From Terfezia claveryi (lineage: Eukaryota > Ascomycota > Pezizomycetes > Pezizales > Pezizaceae): a stretch of 64,000 bases of DNA. Shown here in pieces: positions 35,988 through 47,269 of the stretch. Both the position numbers and the translations under genes were made by a program. Where the stretch lies: assembly GCA_015179025.1 (NCBI GenBank), contig WHUX01000002.1, positions 186,001 through 250,000 of the forward strand. The letters run 5' to 3'. The stretch's first letter is position 1, and every line of letters starts with the position of its first letter. The notes under the pieces are model-generated. The model saw only the letters and a program-made list of their open reading frames with translations. It was not told where the DNA came from and did no database searches.

Positions 35988-36701
35988 TGCTTCAGTGGAG
36001 GTTGAAGATTCCGACTAGGAATAGGTACTGTAATCTTGTGCTTTGCGGAAGAGGCGGTATAGGTGGTTTATTCGCCTGTGTCCTGTAAACTGACGCGTTG
36101 CTGCTTCTGCTGGTGGGAGCCTTGTGATCCTCTGAATCTTGTTGTTCTTGTTGTTCTTCGCAAGAAGGCCGAATGAATATAGCTATTATTCGTTGACCAC
36201 GCTGGCCTACCGGTAGAGGCTTGCTGGTCACACAGATCACGCTCCCCGCCTGTGAATGGATGAAGGGGGAATGTTTTTTAGATTTCTTTCTTCGAGCCAA
36301 ACCTTGTCCGATTAGGAGAAACTTGAGTGCGTGCCGCATGTGCCAGCCACCTCGACTCCAGCCACATGTGCCATGTTTCATTTTCCCACCAGTCGCCAAG
36401 ATGCCCCCACAATATGAAATATATTTGGGATAGTGACCCAAATTAAATAATTCTCTCTCCCATCAACGAATTCTCCCCGATCCCCGGTAGAAGGTCAGCT
36501 CAGGTCAAGTCCAATAGACATGCGGACTACCTAGTAGCAGGATTTGCACAGCTAGGCCACGGCAATTGCCAGTAGGCCGTAGAGTATTAGCGAATATCAG
36601 AATAGCAGTTGCCCTGACAGTTCCTGGCACGACAAGATGCCGGAAATTCCCTTATTGGGCTTAGCCCACCATATAACGGAAGCCTCTTGGCTGCACATTA
36701 G
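35988..36701. other. Intergenic region upstream of the KHDC4-like gene
   Basis: No supported gene in about 700 bases. This is promoter of the KHDC4-like gene plus flank of the inverted duplication that begins at 36702. Confidence 0.45.
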
Positions 36702-37005
36702 ATCTCTACATCATTGTTATTGTCCCGCATATCCTTCATCGAAAGCAAGCACTGCTTCATTGCCTCTCCGATTGATCCCGTCTTTCCCTCCGCAAACGTA
36801 AATCTCTTCCCGTTGCACCTCAAACAAGACAGTACCGGACCAATAATGGCATATACCAAATCACTGACATTGCCTTCGCTAAAGTCCGCAGTTGACTCCG
36901 AAGGATATCCTTCAAATCCAATGTGATGTTATATATCTTCTCTTTCATATTATTTAACACAGCAGCTCCCTCAGTACCTTCGAAGATATCATTCCCCACA
37001 GCTGT
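36702..37005 (-). pseudogene. Truncated inverted copy of the 37.2-kb gene (left arm)
   Basis: This 304-bp segment is the reverse complement of 37329-37738 with only a handful of mismatches. It lacks an internal 106-bp block that lies between two copies of CCCTCCGC in the right arm; only one copy remains here, which indicates deletion between short direct repeats. It has no start codon or N-terminal part and cannot encode a whole protein. Confidence 0.85.
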
Positions 37006-37738
37006 CGTGCCAGTGTCTGGCTATATTATGCGGTGCATCCCCACTTGCATTTCACTCCCAGTCCTCTACCTTCGCCTTCGGCTCCGTTTCGATCACGGGT
37101 CACTTCAGGTACGTTACGCTTCGCTCCACTTCCCCTCCATTTATGGGTATATGCTAATTAGTTGTTTAATGGTTTGAATTTTAGAAATGGGAGACGACGC
37201 TACGAATCCGAAGAAGAGAAGGACAAAGTGGATTAAGTCTTATTCCAACATATCTCTCCTGGGCGCAGAGAAGAGATTGGGTTTTGAGTTTCAGTCGATC
37301 AAAGTGGTTTCCATTAGCGATCTAATTGCAGCTGTGGGGAATGATATCTTTGAAGGTACTGAGGGAGCTGCTGTGTTAAATAATATGAAAGAGAAGATAT
37401 ATAACATCACATTGGATTTGAAGGATATCCTTCGGAGTCAACTGCGGACTTTAGCGAAGGCAATGTCAGTGATTTGGTATATGCCATTATTGGTCCGGTA
37501 CTGTCTTGTTTGAGGCGCAACGGGAAGAGATTTACGTTTGCGGAGGGAGAAAGAAATTGTTTCGGTGGACGGTGAGGCAGGTGGAAAAGAGGAATTTGTT
37601 GTGATGGATGCGGTTTCAGTGACGGAACGAAATTATGTTCTCGTGGCGGAGGGAAAGACGGGATCAATCGGAGAGGCAATGAAGCAGTGCTTGCTTTCGA
37701 TGAAGGATATGCGGGGACAATAACAATGATGTAGAGAT
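36702..37738. repeat. Near-identical inverted duplication with 323-bp spacer
   Basis: Arms 36702-37005 and 37329-37738 pair as an inverted repeat around a spacer at 37006-37328. A transcript through the locus would form a long double-stranded hairpin. The right arm is the middle part of a degraded protein-coding gene. Confidence 0.85.
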
Positions 37739-37952
37739 TTACGGATTTGTTACGACAGGCGAAAGTTGGCGAGTGTTTAGATATAACGGAGTATTGTTTG
37801 AGGGGTCACGGAAGATGGACGTGTTATTCCTGGGAATGGAGAACGACGGAGGAATGGATGAATGGATGCCAAATCATTCGGTTATAGTGGATTGCCTGGT
37901 TGCTGCGTTGATAAAAGGAGGGATTGTCAAGAAGGACGTGGTTGTGGGATAG
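37187..37952 (+). pseudogene. Degenerate gene of unknown family (frameshifted)
   Basis: A protein-like reading starts at the ATG at 37187 (MGDDATNPKKRRTKWIKSYS, then ISLLGAEKRLGFEFQSIKVV) and continues in changing frames: DLVYAIIGPVLSCLRRNGKR, then KEEFVVMDAVSVTERNYVLV, EGKTGSIGEAMKQCLLSMKD, and finally EIYGFVTTGESWRVFRYNG to GIVKKDVVVG before TAG at 37952. At least three frame changes are needed, so it is probably not functional as read. The pattern (a kinase-like or nuclease-like C-terminal module with YGFVTTGESW) resembles a multicopy fungal family of unknown function that I know only vaguely; I give no name. TTTTAG just before the ATG could be an intron acceptor, so an upstream exon may exist. 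Confidence 0.6.
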
Positions 37953-38531
37953 GACCTTTAAAGGGATATGCGAATACATACACATGAGCTCGCACTCACA
38001 TGAGCCCACATACATACATACATCATTTGACTGCTCAACGAGATAGCCTAGCCCATGAGAGTTGGTTAGCTGCAGGTGGGCTGATAGAAGATGTGTTCTG
38101 TCTCATGAGCCTACGGTCAGTGCGTCGCTTCAATATTACATACCGTAGTAGAACAATAAATTTCTGTAGAACATGATCGCCGGGGTCCTCAGTAAAGCCA
38201 GCATTGTTGCTGAAGACTATCCCAAGCAGCGGAAGGTGGAGCGTGATATTGAGCTGGCAGACAAAGAGGCGAAGCGGGTTGCACCTGAGAGGCCTGTATT
38301 TAGTACACTTAATCCTAATATACTCTAGTCGCTCGCATCTCGTTGAGCAGTCCATCTCGTTGAGCAGTCAAATGCTGAGCGTATGCTCAGTTAGTAATCA
38401 AGTGAGGAGACGAACTTGCATCGTGTGTCCCCAAATCTATGTCGGGGCGGAAATGGCCAATGAGTAGGGATCCTCAGCCAGACCAATCACTCCATCCTCC
38501 CCAATTGCCTGTGCCATAGGCAACGCCAAAT
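37953..38531. promoter_or_regulatory. Region upstream of ILV6
   Basis: About 580 bases without a supported gene. It includes a direct repeat CTCGTTGAGCAGTC (38337-38350 and 38354-38367). Confidence 0.45.
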
Positions 38532-39531
38532 ATGGCTTCCACCGCTCTCCGCCGCCTCATTCCCCGGATGGGTAGCACTACCCTCCCCCAACTCCGGCAC
38601 TCCTCCTCCTCTACCTCCGCCCTCGCATACAAAGCCCTGCACCGCCGAGCTGCGCCACCCCTCCCAACAGCAGAAGCCCCCTCCTGGTCCTCTCCCAGCG
38701 CCGCCGTCTCCTCCATCCTCTACGAGACCCCTCTCCCAACCACCACCCCACCAAAATCACATATCCTCAACTGCCTCGTGCAGAATGAACCCGGTGTTCT
38801 CTCCCGCGTATCCGGAATTCTCGCTGCCCGTGGCTTCAACATCGATTCCTTAGTTGTCTGTAATACAGAGGTTGAAGATCTCTCCCGAATGACAATTGTG
38901 CTGAAGGGTCACGATGGGGTCATTGAACAAGCAAGGAGGCAATTGGCAGATTTGGTCCCTGTTTGGGCAGTGCTAGATTATACCTCAGCGCCACTCGTAC
39001 AACGCGAATTACTGCTGGCTAAAGTCTCAATTCTTGGGCCGGAGTACTTTGAGGAGTTGTTGGCGCATCATAGGGAATTGACTGAGGCTGCCACAGAGGA
39101 GAATGCTAGCCACATTGAGTCAGCAGGACAACACAAACAGAACTACCACCCCCGAGGGCTCGCTCCTAGCGAGGCACTCCGACATAAGCACGAGCATTTC
39201 AGGGCTATTGAGCGTCTTACGCATCAGTTTGGTGGAAAAGTCTTAGATATGTCCACAAACAGCTGCATTGTCGAGGTCTCAGCAAAGCCTGCCAGAATTG
39301 ATGCCTTCATGAAGTTGCTTGCGCCATTTGGTGTTTTGGAGAGTGCTAGAACTGGTGAGTAGACCTATGCAGAGAGCTTTTGGGTGGAAAACGGTTTTTA
39401 CTCACGATGTGTATTCATTCGTAGGATTGATGGCCCTGCCACGTTCACCCCTGGAGGACGCTGTTCCAGAGGACATCGACGTTAAGGATGCAGCTGACGT
39501 CGTTGACGCTTCCACCCTCCCACCAGGTTAA
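38532..39531 (+). CDS. ILV6: Acetolactate synthase regulatory subunit Ilv6, mitochondrial
   Basis: Two exons, 38532-39354 and 39425-39531; 309 aa. An Arg/Ser-rich mitochondrial presequence precedes an ACT domain (HILNCLVQNEPGVLSRVSGI, LAARGFNIDSLVVCNTEVED), then the acetolactate-synthase small-subunit C-terminal domain (REL.LAKVSILGPEY, EHFRAIERLTHQFGGKVLDM, SAKPARIDAFMKLLAPFG). The end, DASTLPPG, matches fungal Ilv6. The protein stimulates the catalytic subunit Ilv2 and gives valine feedback inhibition in branched-chain amino-acid synthesis. The insert between the two domains (ENASHIESAGQHKQNYH) is fungal-type. The 70-nt intron has a GTGAGT donor. Confidence 0.97.
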
Positions 39532-39897
39532 GCGTGCCCTCGGAGGTTGCAAGGGGGCAGCCGGTGAGGAGAAGTGTTCACATTTCCGCCACTTGTCAGA
39601 TGTACTACCAGGGAAAAGGGATTTACATAGATGTCAACGAGGATATGGATGGAGTACATATGGTTCTTTTATTTCTTGTTGTCTTATATTCTCCATACAT
39701 TGTTTCGTACTTTCGCATAAATTTAGTGACGCCTTGTGTTACACGGGACATCGTCTCATGACCTCCTTCCTATATTGGAAGGTACAGAGTAAGCCATCAG
39801 ATGACAATTTTGTACCAGACATTCTAAAGTTCGTGGTTGCAAAAATGTAAGAAAATTGAACTTTTCCCAAAGCAATTGACCAACGAACTAGCCCTTT
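39532..39897. other. Convergent 3' ends of ILV6 and MYG1
   Basis: No feature beyond presumed 3' UTRs. Confidence 0.45.
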
Positions 39898-41080
39898 CTA
39901 AGCCATATCCAGCGCCTTCTCTGCCATCTTCAAAACTCCTTCATAGGTCTTATTTCCCCCAATGAATCCACTCGCGTGAACAAAAACTCCCCCATCAATC
40001 CCACTAATCTCACTCAACTTCTCATCCCTTAGACCCCGCCAAACCTCTGGCAATGGCTTCCTAGACGCAAAGCTATCTTTTGACACAGGCACAGCTTGGA
40101 TACGCCAGTTCTTCCCCGGCCCCTCCCCATACAAAACATATATTGGCTTCTCCTCGTCAGGGATATCGAGCTCATCTTCAAGTGTGGAGAGGTGATCTTT
40201 CCATGGGATGGAGGTCTCAAAAAGCATGATTTTCCCACTTGAGTGAATCGATTTTCGATTTTGCAGAGCGGAGATAACTAAGTCGCGAGCTGGGAGCCAG
40301 GCCTTGCCATAGTAGTCAAGCTTGTTTACGAATACCTCCCCAATCAAGTTTGACGCTTTCACAAACCTAGCATCGTGTTGTTCATCTGAGCATTCCTCGT
40401 TCCAATCGGGGTTTAGCCCGCCGACAATGGAGGCAAGGGTGACGCCCTTGTCGTTGAAGGAGGGCTTAACATCTGCTGGGTATGCGGAGATGCCGTTGTC
40501 GTTGGCATCGAGGGCTTCAATAAAATCCCGATAGAGCTTGTTGAGGACGGTTGTGACCGCATGAGAGTGCTCAAGAAGTTTAAGGCGTTGAGAGATGATT
40601 CGGGGAGCGAAATGCTTGTAGATTAGCCCGGCGGAGGAAAGTTTGGTTTTGAATTCGGGGGAGAAGGTCTCGGAAAAGGTGTGTTGGTGGTGGTCGAAGT
40701 GTTTCGTGCCGTCGTATTGGCCTTGAACCTGGGCAGCTGTGAATAGGGGGAATTGAGAAGGTAAGAAAGTGTACACGTACGTCGACGATAATGTCGCAGG
40801 CTTCTAGAAGCTCTGGTTCGCGAGAGCGGACGAGCAGGGAATCTTGGTACTCTGGGAGGAGGCGGAGCATGTAGACAGCAAGGGCTTCATCGGCCTAGGA
40901 AGAACAAACGAGTACAGTCAGTTGGGCTGCGAATCGTCGAACTTGAGCTACTGACATGGAAGTGACCACTGTGTAGATATTGAGATTAGCAATTGGACAG
41001 TGACAGAAAGTGAAATAACAAGATCATACGCACTTATGAGTGCCAATCATGAACGCGGGTTTCTTTGCTGGAGAAGCCAT
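39898..41080 (-). CDS. MYG1: MYG1/UPF0160 DHH-family exonuclease
   Basis: Four exons: 41080-41034, 40968-40956 (13 nt), 40894-40781, 40728-39898; 334 aa. Motifs: [19 protein letters not shown], built across two introns and the 13-nt exon, with the metal-binding [19 protein letters not shown] with the DHH signature; then [35 protein letters not shown] and the C-terminal [18 protein letters not shown]1 proteins are DHH-superfamily 3'-5' RNA exonucleases reported in nucleus/nucleolus and mitochondria. The start Met precedes [14 protein letters not shown], a short basic head. The gene is divergent from JLP2 with only 180 bp between starts. Confidence 0.95.
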
Positions 41081-41260
41081 TGTTGCGAATGTCCTGAATG
41101 TGTAGCTGAGCTTGTATTTGTACATCAGTGGGGTATATCTTCACGTGGTGAGGTTCTGCTGGAGTTTAGATTAGATTAGATCTGTACAAAGGTTCAATTT
41201 CATCTCTAACGCAACCTTACACCAAGCGTGAGCCAGTACAATCCTCTAGAACCCAAAGCA
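41081..41260. promoter_or_regulatory. Compact 180-bp bidirectional promoter, MYG1/JLP2
   Basis: The start codons of two conserved genes on opposite strands are 180 bp apart, so both promoters and 5' UTRs overlap or adjoin here. A TTAGATTAGATTAGAT repeat lies at about 41166-41181. Confidence 0.6.
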
Positions 41261-42200
41261 ATGGTTCTCTACTTCAAATCCGACGTTGTCGACCCTCCCC
41301 GGTTTATTTACATGGGGAAGGATAAGTTTGAAAGTTAGTATCTCAGTGAGTTTTCTTTCGCCCCCAGCACGCTTTTGAGCTTCCCAGCGCAGTACTATGA
41401 CATTACTTCTGGTGTGGGTTGTATGGAATGCGTAACTAATGTCAATTTCTAAGATGAGGAATTAATCAAGTACGGCTGGGAGGAGGACGTTTGGTGAGTT
41501 GTGTGCTTCTCAATGCTATTTGTTCTGCACAGAAGCTAATAAGCAACAGGGTAACTCTCAACTCTTTATGTATAACCCAAAGAGCATCTCCCTAAACGCA
41601 CCCATAGTTTCACGTAGACAAGCTCTCCTCTGCACACATCTACCTCCGCCTCAAAGCAAATGAGGCCTGGGACGAGATACCCCAAGAAGTCGTAATCGAC
41701 TGCGCCCAGCTGACCAAAGCCAACTCCATTGAAGGCAATAAGAAAGATAATGTGACAATAATCTACACCCCTTGGTCCAATCTTAAGAAGGATGGCTCTA
41801 TGGCGGTCGGCCAAGTTGCGTTCAAAGATTCTCGAAAGGTCAAGCGGGTACTTGTCGAAACAAGGGTCAATGCGATTGTCAACAGGCTGAACAAGACGAA
41901 GGAGGAGAAGCACCCGGATTTAGCAAAAGAGAAGGAGGAGATGGAGAAAGAGAAGAGGGAGGAGAAGCGGCAATTGGAGTTGGAGAGGGTATGCCCCTAC
42001 CTGCTTTAGTCCTTAACCGTGCAGTTCACTGATCTTGAGTTTTCCTGCTATAGAAGAAGGAAGAAGCAAGAGTGGCGAGAGAAAGGAAGGAGAAGGCGTA
42101 CCAGAGGGATCATATGTATGATGATTTATTCCAGGATGGTTTGGTAGAGGCGAGCTCGAACCAAAACAAGTCAGCGGATTTCTATGATGATTTCATGTAG
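41261..42200 (+). CDS. JLP2: CCDC25/Jlp2 family protein (DUF814, NFACT-R)
   Basis: Exons 41261-41333, 41454-41493, 41550 (1 nt), 41608-41988 and 42054-42200; 213 aa. Motifs: [91 protein letters not shown], then a charged Lys/Glu coiled coil (about residues 125-180) and an acidic end SADFYDDFM. The NFACT-R domain is shared with Rqc2/NEMF-type proteins; human CCDC25 has been reported as a DNA-sensing membrane protein, while yeast Jlp2 is little characterised. The invariant Trp of W-FHVDK can be coded only if the single G at 41550 is an exon between two canonical introns of 56 and 57 nt. Confidence 0.93.
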
Positions 42201-43326
42201 ATCAGGAGACGGGTTGCTAATATGTATCATATCTTTTAGTTTGCGCTTCACTTCATAAGGGCAACACTTCCTGCAAATCAGTTGGCGTTAAATTGTTACC
42301 TCAAGACTTCTGACCTCGCATTTTAGGTTTTGATGAATACAGCGATTTATCCCACCATTCATTATATAGCAGAAGAAGACGCATCAAGGGTCTTATTATC
42401 AAAAGGGGGTTAATCCCCTTCCACGGTTTGATGATTATTCCTCTCATCTTACGCAATTGAGGGCATCCCCCTATGTATATGGCTCAAAGTGCCCCCTCAT
42501 ATACTGCAGGCCTAGCCCATCATCCAATTCCCACTGGGAGACACCACAAATGTTGCCTCACTCAGTGAGTGCCCTGTCACACAAAGAGTAGTACAATGTC
42601 ATGATGCACCTACTATTTCTCCCCATGGCTATCTCCTTCCGCCGTATAAGATTTGCGAGCTCTCGGAACTCAGCTTGACACACTCCGTATCATTGGTTGC
42701 TGCTACTCTTGTTCTCTCTTGAGATTGCAGCCAAGGAACCTATTCACTCAGTTGATGCCAACAATATGGTTGTGGGTTGGAGTACTTATTGCACCTTACG
42801 AGTTGATTTCGCCTACCTTGGGAATTTACAGTTGACTCTCTAGGGGCGCACAATCATAACTCCCCGGGTGTCTCTAGGGTATTTCCCTCTCGTTAACAAT
42901 ATATTGTGCAAACTGCCGTAAAAGGCTGTGATTCAGTGGAAATCACATCTGCCATGATACTAAGGTAATAATCTGCAATTTGCTTGCTCTTCTCCAGGGG
43001 CGAGCAAATGATATGAGCTGTAGGCCTATCCTCTGATGCAATGTTCTGCGATCTACCCCGTATAACAGGTACACATGGTGCTCCTTAGGCATGTTTGATT
43101 GCAGTTTGCAGCTATTTCTCCGTTTATTTTGGCATTCTCGAGGTGGGGAAGTAGTGGTGATGTTGCCTGATTTAGTACGGAGTACTTTAACTAAATCCCA
43201 TCACGCCAAGAACAACTAAACGCGAACGTTTAGCGTCGACGCGTCAACCTCTGATTTATCTCCGGATTGGTATCTCCAGGTAGCTACCATCCACTCCTAT
43301 CACGGAAGCACGTCACAATTTCCGCC
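42201..43326. promoter_or_regulatory. Intergenic region upstream of RAD52
   Basis: 1.1 kb without a supported gene. An ACGCGT-like MCB element occurs in GTCGACGCGTCAAC at about 43235-43248, about 85 bp before the RAD52 start; MCB sites drive G1/S expression of repair genes in yeasts. Use here is inference. Confidence 0.45.
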
Positions 43327-45346
43327 ATGCCTGAGCCCGGCTTTCAACATAAGCTCAACGGCATTGCCCAATTCAACCCATTCGATGAGGAACCACAGAA
43401 GCTCACACCGTATACCGTCGAAGAGATAACTACACTACAGAGCCGGCTCGACAAACAGCTCGGCCCAGAGTATATATCCTCCAGGCCAGGCGCGGGAGGG
43501 GCCAAGGTGCACTATCTGGCTGCAGATAAGGTTATTAGTCTTGCGAACGAAGTTTTTGGGTTTAATGGATGGTCATCGTCAATACGGAATATTCAGATTG
43601 ACTTTGTGGATGTAGAATCCGGGAAAGTTAGCTTAGGGCTCTCTGTGATTATGAGGGTTACGTTAAAAGATGGGACTTATCATGAAGTATATATCTATTG
43701 GCAAGCCTTTGGTGGGAGTAACGATGGGCTAACAGGTATAGGATGTAGGCTATGGTCAAATTGAAAACTGTAGGGGGAAAGCAGCAGCTTTTGAGAAGGC
43801 GAAGAAGGAGGGTGCCACAGATGCCTTGAAGCGGGCCTTGAGGAATTTTGGCAACGTACTCGGAAATTGTGTGTATGATAAAAATTACATTAAGGAGGTT
43901 ACGAAAATACGGGTACCTCCAGTGGGTACAGTTGAGATCCGCTCATGATGGCGGGATCGCTAATTGTCAGTAGCAAAGATTCAATCCCGCGAATTTATAT
44001 AGGCATGGGGATCATGCACAACAGCAGCGGGGGCGAGGGCCGGCTATGACGGCAAGGGATACGACATTAGCATCAAAGCCAGTATTTGAGGACTTCAATC
44101 CAATCCCCAAGATGGATCGTGAAGAAAGTAATGGAGACGAATATGGCGGTAAGTTTCTAACAGGGTGTCATTATGCATCGTATAGCTAATAAGAGTAGGG
44201 GATGAATTTGATGATGAATTTTCCCATATTTTTGTAGAAGGGGAAGACCCCACCATGGACGGAGTTCTACCTGATGAAATTGTCATTGAGCCGTGGGTAT
44301 AATTTCTTTCAGCACTAGCTACTGAGTTCTGACAATCATTGGTAGATCAAACTCTACGCCAACCGAACCCCTGAATAACAATCAGAACAGCTTTTGCGGA
44401 AGGCTACAGATGGGAGGCCCTGGGGGTCCTGCTGATTCACCTCTAGTTAACAAGCGGTCGTCAACAAACCAGTTTCCTGCAATTAATAATCCACAGACCC
44501 CCACTCCGAAGGCCAATCAACAGTATCAAAGACCTCCTGTCCAGGGAAACGTTCAACAAAGAGCTCCCCCTCAGCCGAGCATACAGCCTGCCCAACGGCA
44601 AGGTATGGGCCCAGGTAACCAGCCCAACCAGGGGCCGAGCATGGGACCACCGCAAACACGTCCCCCGCACATGCAGAACCAACAGCTGGGCCCGAGGGCC
44701 CCAACATCGACTAATAGTATCCCCACACTCCCCACCCCACAACTCAACTCCAACGCACAGAAACTTGCAAGTCAGCAAAGCTCGTCAGCCGGCTTTTTCA
44801 GTGCCCGAGCAGCGGAAAGCCTCCAAGGGGACAATCTGCCATTAGAAGCACCTCCTTTCAACCCTCATCAACAGACTTCCATACCCCGGTCATTAGGTAT
44901 TGATCATACCAAGTCGTCACCTATCCCACGGAAACTGTTGGGCAATCCTGGAGGCTCTGGAGTTGGAGGCCCAATATCCAAACCGGACTTTAACCCAGTA
45001 GCCGTCTTCAACTCAGGGGCGAGGCAGATAGGCATGCCCCCACAGGGGGGAGGGCCGAGACATAATACAACGCCGTATCGACCACCCAGCGCTGCTGTTG
45101 GAGCGCCCCAAGGATATCAAGGGGCTGGGACTAAAAGGCTTTCAGACGGAGTACCAATTGGGAACTCGGGGAACGGGCAGTATGTTGATGGCCCCTCCAA
45201 TATTCGATTGATATAAAGTTAACGTAGCTAGAAACACACAAAGACAGGCACTGAATGATGCGTCGAATGCACAACTAAATATGAATAGACAAGAACAAGG
45301 ACAGCAGCAATTCAACGGGAGTGACCTGAAGAGATTGCGGAGCTGA
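43327..45346 (+). CDS. RAD52: Recombination mediator Rad52
   Basis: Exons 43327-43686, 43742-43912, 43974-44148, 44199-44292, 44346-45179 and 45232-45346; about 582 aa. The N-terminal annealing domain is clear: [100 protein letters not shown]. The rest is disordered, Pro/Gln/Gly-rich (Rad51/RPA-binding in other fungi). The last exon uses a GTATGT donor inside a reading that otherwise stops soon after; it adds a Gln-rich end with KRLR. The exon 2/3 junction is uncertain: GTACCT/TAG keeps frame but drops VPPV, whereas the better-looking donor GTACAG at 43926 is one base out of frame. Start at ATG 43327 (the upstream open frame begins with TTG). Confidence 0.93.
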
Positions 45347-45852
45347 GAAATCCCCACTGTGACTATAATACTACATTACTGGTCAATGACATAGTTTTTC
45401 CAAGGTTGTTCATGTTTATTTAATGGGTTCGGTATACGGGAATTGTCTCGTCGATGTCATGAGTTTGGTGTTTTGGTGTTGGACTTGCTTGGGCGGGATA
45501 CCGATATTTTCATGTGGGAAGCATTCAATATATCATTTTATTCATTTCATGTCCTCCATGTAGTTATAAATTTTTGCAGCCTCGGGATACCCTGAGAGAG
45601 TTTCTATTGATTTGTTTATTCATTTTTTTGTTTTCCTCGGTAGCTTAGTTAGCGCAGCTGTCACCTGGGATATATATAACCTCTTGTGCTTAATTTTTTG
45701 GCCTCTCAGGGGCAAGGAACCTTTTCACGTAGAGTTGTATGCAGCCTCTTTGCAGATTGCTCCTTCGTCCAGGAGCATCATTTCCCTCGTTGTCCTTCGT
45801 TCCTCAATACCGACCCGCTCTATCAAGGTTCTTCTCCATCACTACATCAGCT
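45347..45852. other. Intergenic region RAD52 to GUK1
   Basis: About 500 bases with the RAD52 3' end and GUK1 promoter; T-rich, with no further feature. Confidence 0.4.
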
Positions 45853-46658
45853 ATGGGTCCAGCAAGTATGTTTGAAAGCTTTCCTAATTGACAGATCTCC
45901 CGAGGCAGGGAACTGACGGCACTCAATTTTTGAGATATAGCTCCCGCTCCAGCAGGAAAGCCCCTCATTGTTGTCTCTGGCCCATCAGGAACAGGAAAAT
46001 CTACCCTCCTTAAGCGACTTTTTGCACAACATCCGGATACTTTTGGGTTCTCCGTCTCGCGTATGAAGCTCCACTTCCCTACATGCTAGCTAGAGCTTTT
46101 TACTAATCCTCGCCCCAATTGTATCAGACACCACCCGTCCCCCGCGCGAAGGCGAAGCCGAAGGAGTCCACTACCACTTCGTCCCAAAGACAACCTTTCT
46201 AGACCTCATCTCCAAAAACTCCTTCATCGAAAGCACCCAATTCTCAAGCAACCACTATGGAACGAGTAAGAAGGCTGTGGAGGATGTAGCTAGTAAGGGA
46301 CGAGTGTGTATTCTCGATATTGAGATGGAGGTACGTAGGATCCGCCTCGCCCCTGCGCTAAATGGACACTGACGGAATCGTTGGCCAGGGCGTGAAACAA
46401 GTGAAACTGTCCACCTTCCCCGCAAAATTCATCTTCATCCAACCCCCTTCCATTGAGGCTCTCCGTGCCCGTCTTGAAGGCCGTGGCACCGAATCCGCCT
46501 CCAGCTTACAGAATCGTCTTGATCAAGCTACCAAGGAGCTCGAGTATGCCGCACTCCCTGGCAGCCATGACAAGATTATCGTAAACGATGATCTTGAGAA
46601 GTGTTATAGCGAGTTCCACGACTACATCATGGGGATTGTGGAGGGTAATACACGGTGA
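45853..46658 (+). CDS. GUK1: Guanylate kinase
   Basis: Four exons, 45853-45865 (13-nt first coding exon), 45941-46060, 46128-46330 and 46389-46658; 201 aa. Motifs: the P-loop [18 protein letters not shown], then [20 protein letters not shown] with the GMP-binding arginines, [19 protein letters not shown], and [14 protein letters not shown], ending with the Arg-rich lid [13 protein letters not shown]. It phosphorylates GMP to GDP with ATP in the cytosol and is essential for GTP supply. The first exon encodes only MGPA and one more base; the junction gives [16 protein letters not shown]. Length fits the family. Confidence 0.96.
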
Positions 46659-47269
46659 CCCATATGCAATGCATCTGGAATTGAGCTGGGGGAGTGTATA
46701 TAGATAGACTCGAGAGAGTAAGAGATACACCATGCGTATGGAGGTACTTACAAGGGCTATATAATGCACCACGAAATGAATTTCTAGGACTGTTGCAATG
46801 TTCAAGAGGTCAAGATATTGTCATAGACAGCCTCATGACCAATTCCACAAAACTCCGCAACTACCGCCGCTTCCCATTAACTAATATCCATATATTCCAC
46901 CAGCGACCAACAAAAGAAACTACAATGCCAAAAGTTATGGCGCGTATAAATATCAGACAGAAACATAAAATCGCTAAAGCTAAGTTAAGGTTAAAAAATA
47001 AACAATGTCGAAGAGAGTCAAAAGAAACGAAACAAAATAAGGGTATGCAGACTAAGAGTTTTGACAAGGCAAGGAAAACGTTGAGCCTATGACATTAATT
47101 TGATGGTATAAAGAACGGTGGTAATAGAATAACAACTTCAAAAGGGTAGTTCCTGGATATTCCGCACTGGGTTCTTTGTTCCCATTACAGACTTTTGGTG
47201 GATGATCACAGATACCACCCTCCAACCCAATCCTCAACTCCGCTTCCCCTATCCCCAACAAATCTACCT
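46659..47269. other. Convergent 3' region GUK1/septin
   Basis: About 610 bases. A Lys-rich plus-strand ORF at 46694-47092 has no recognisable motif and is probably chance. Confidence 0.4.

Noticed and set aside
43267..43326. RAD52 start at 43267
   Set aside because: That frame opens with TTG; the first ATG, at 43327, gives a normal Rad52 N-terminus.
45180..45216. RAD52 ending at the stop at 45216
   Set aside because: A GTATGT..CTAG intron at 45180-45231 leads to a further in-frame Gln-rich exon ending in KRLR, typical of Rad52 tails.
46694..47092. Lys/Arg-rich plus-strand ORF after GUK1
   Set aside because: Composition follows the A-rich sequence of two facing 3' UTRs; no domain.
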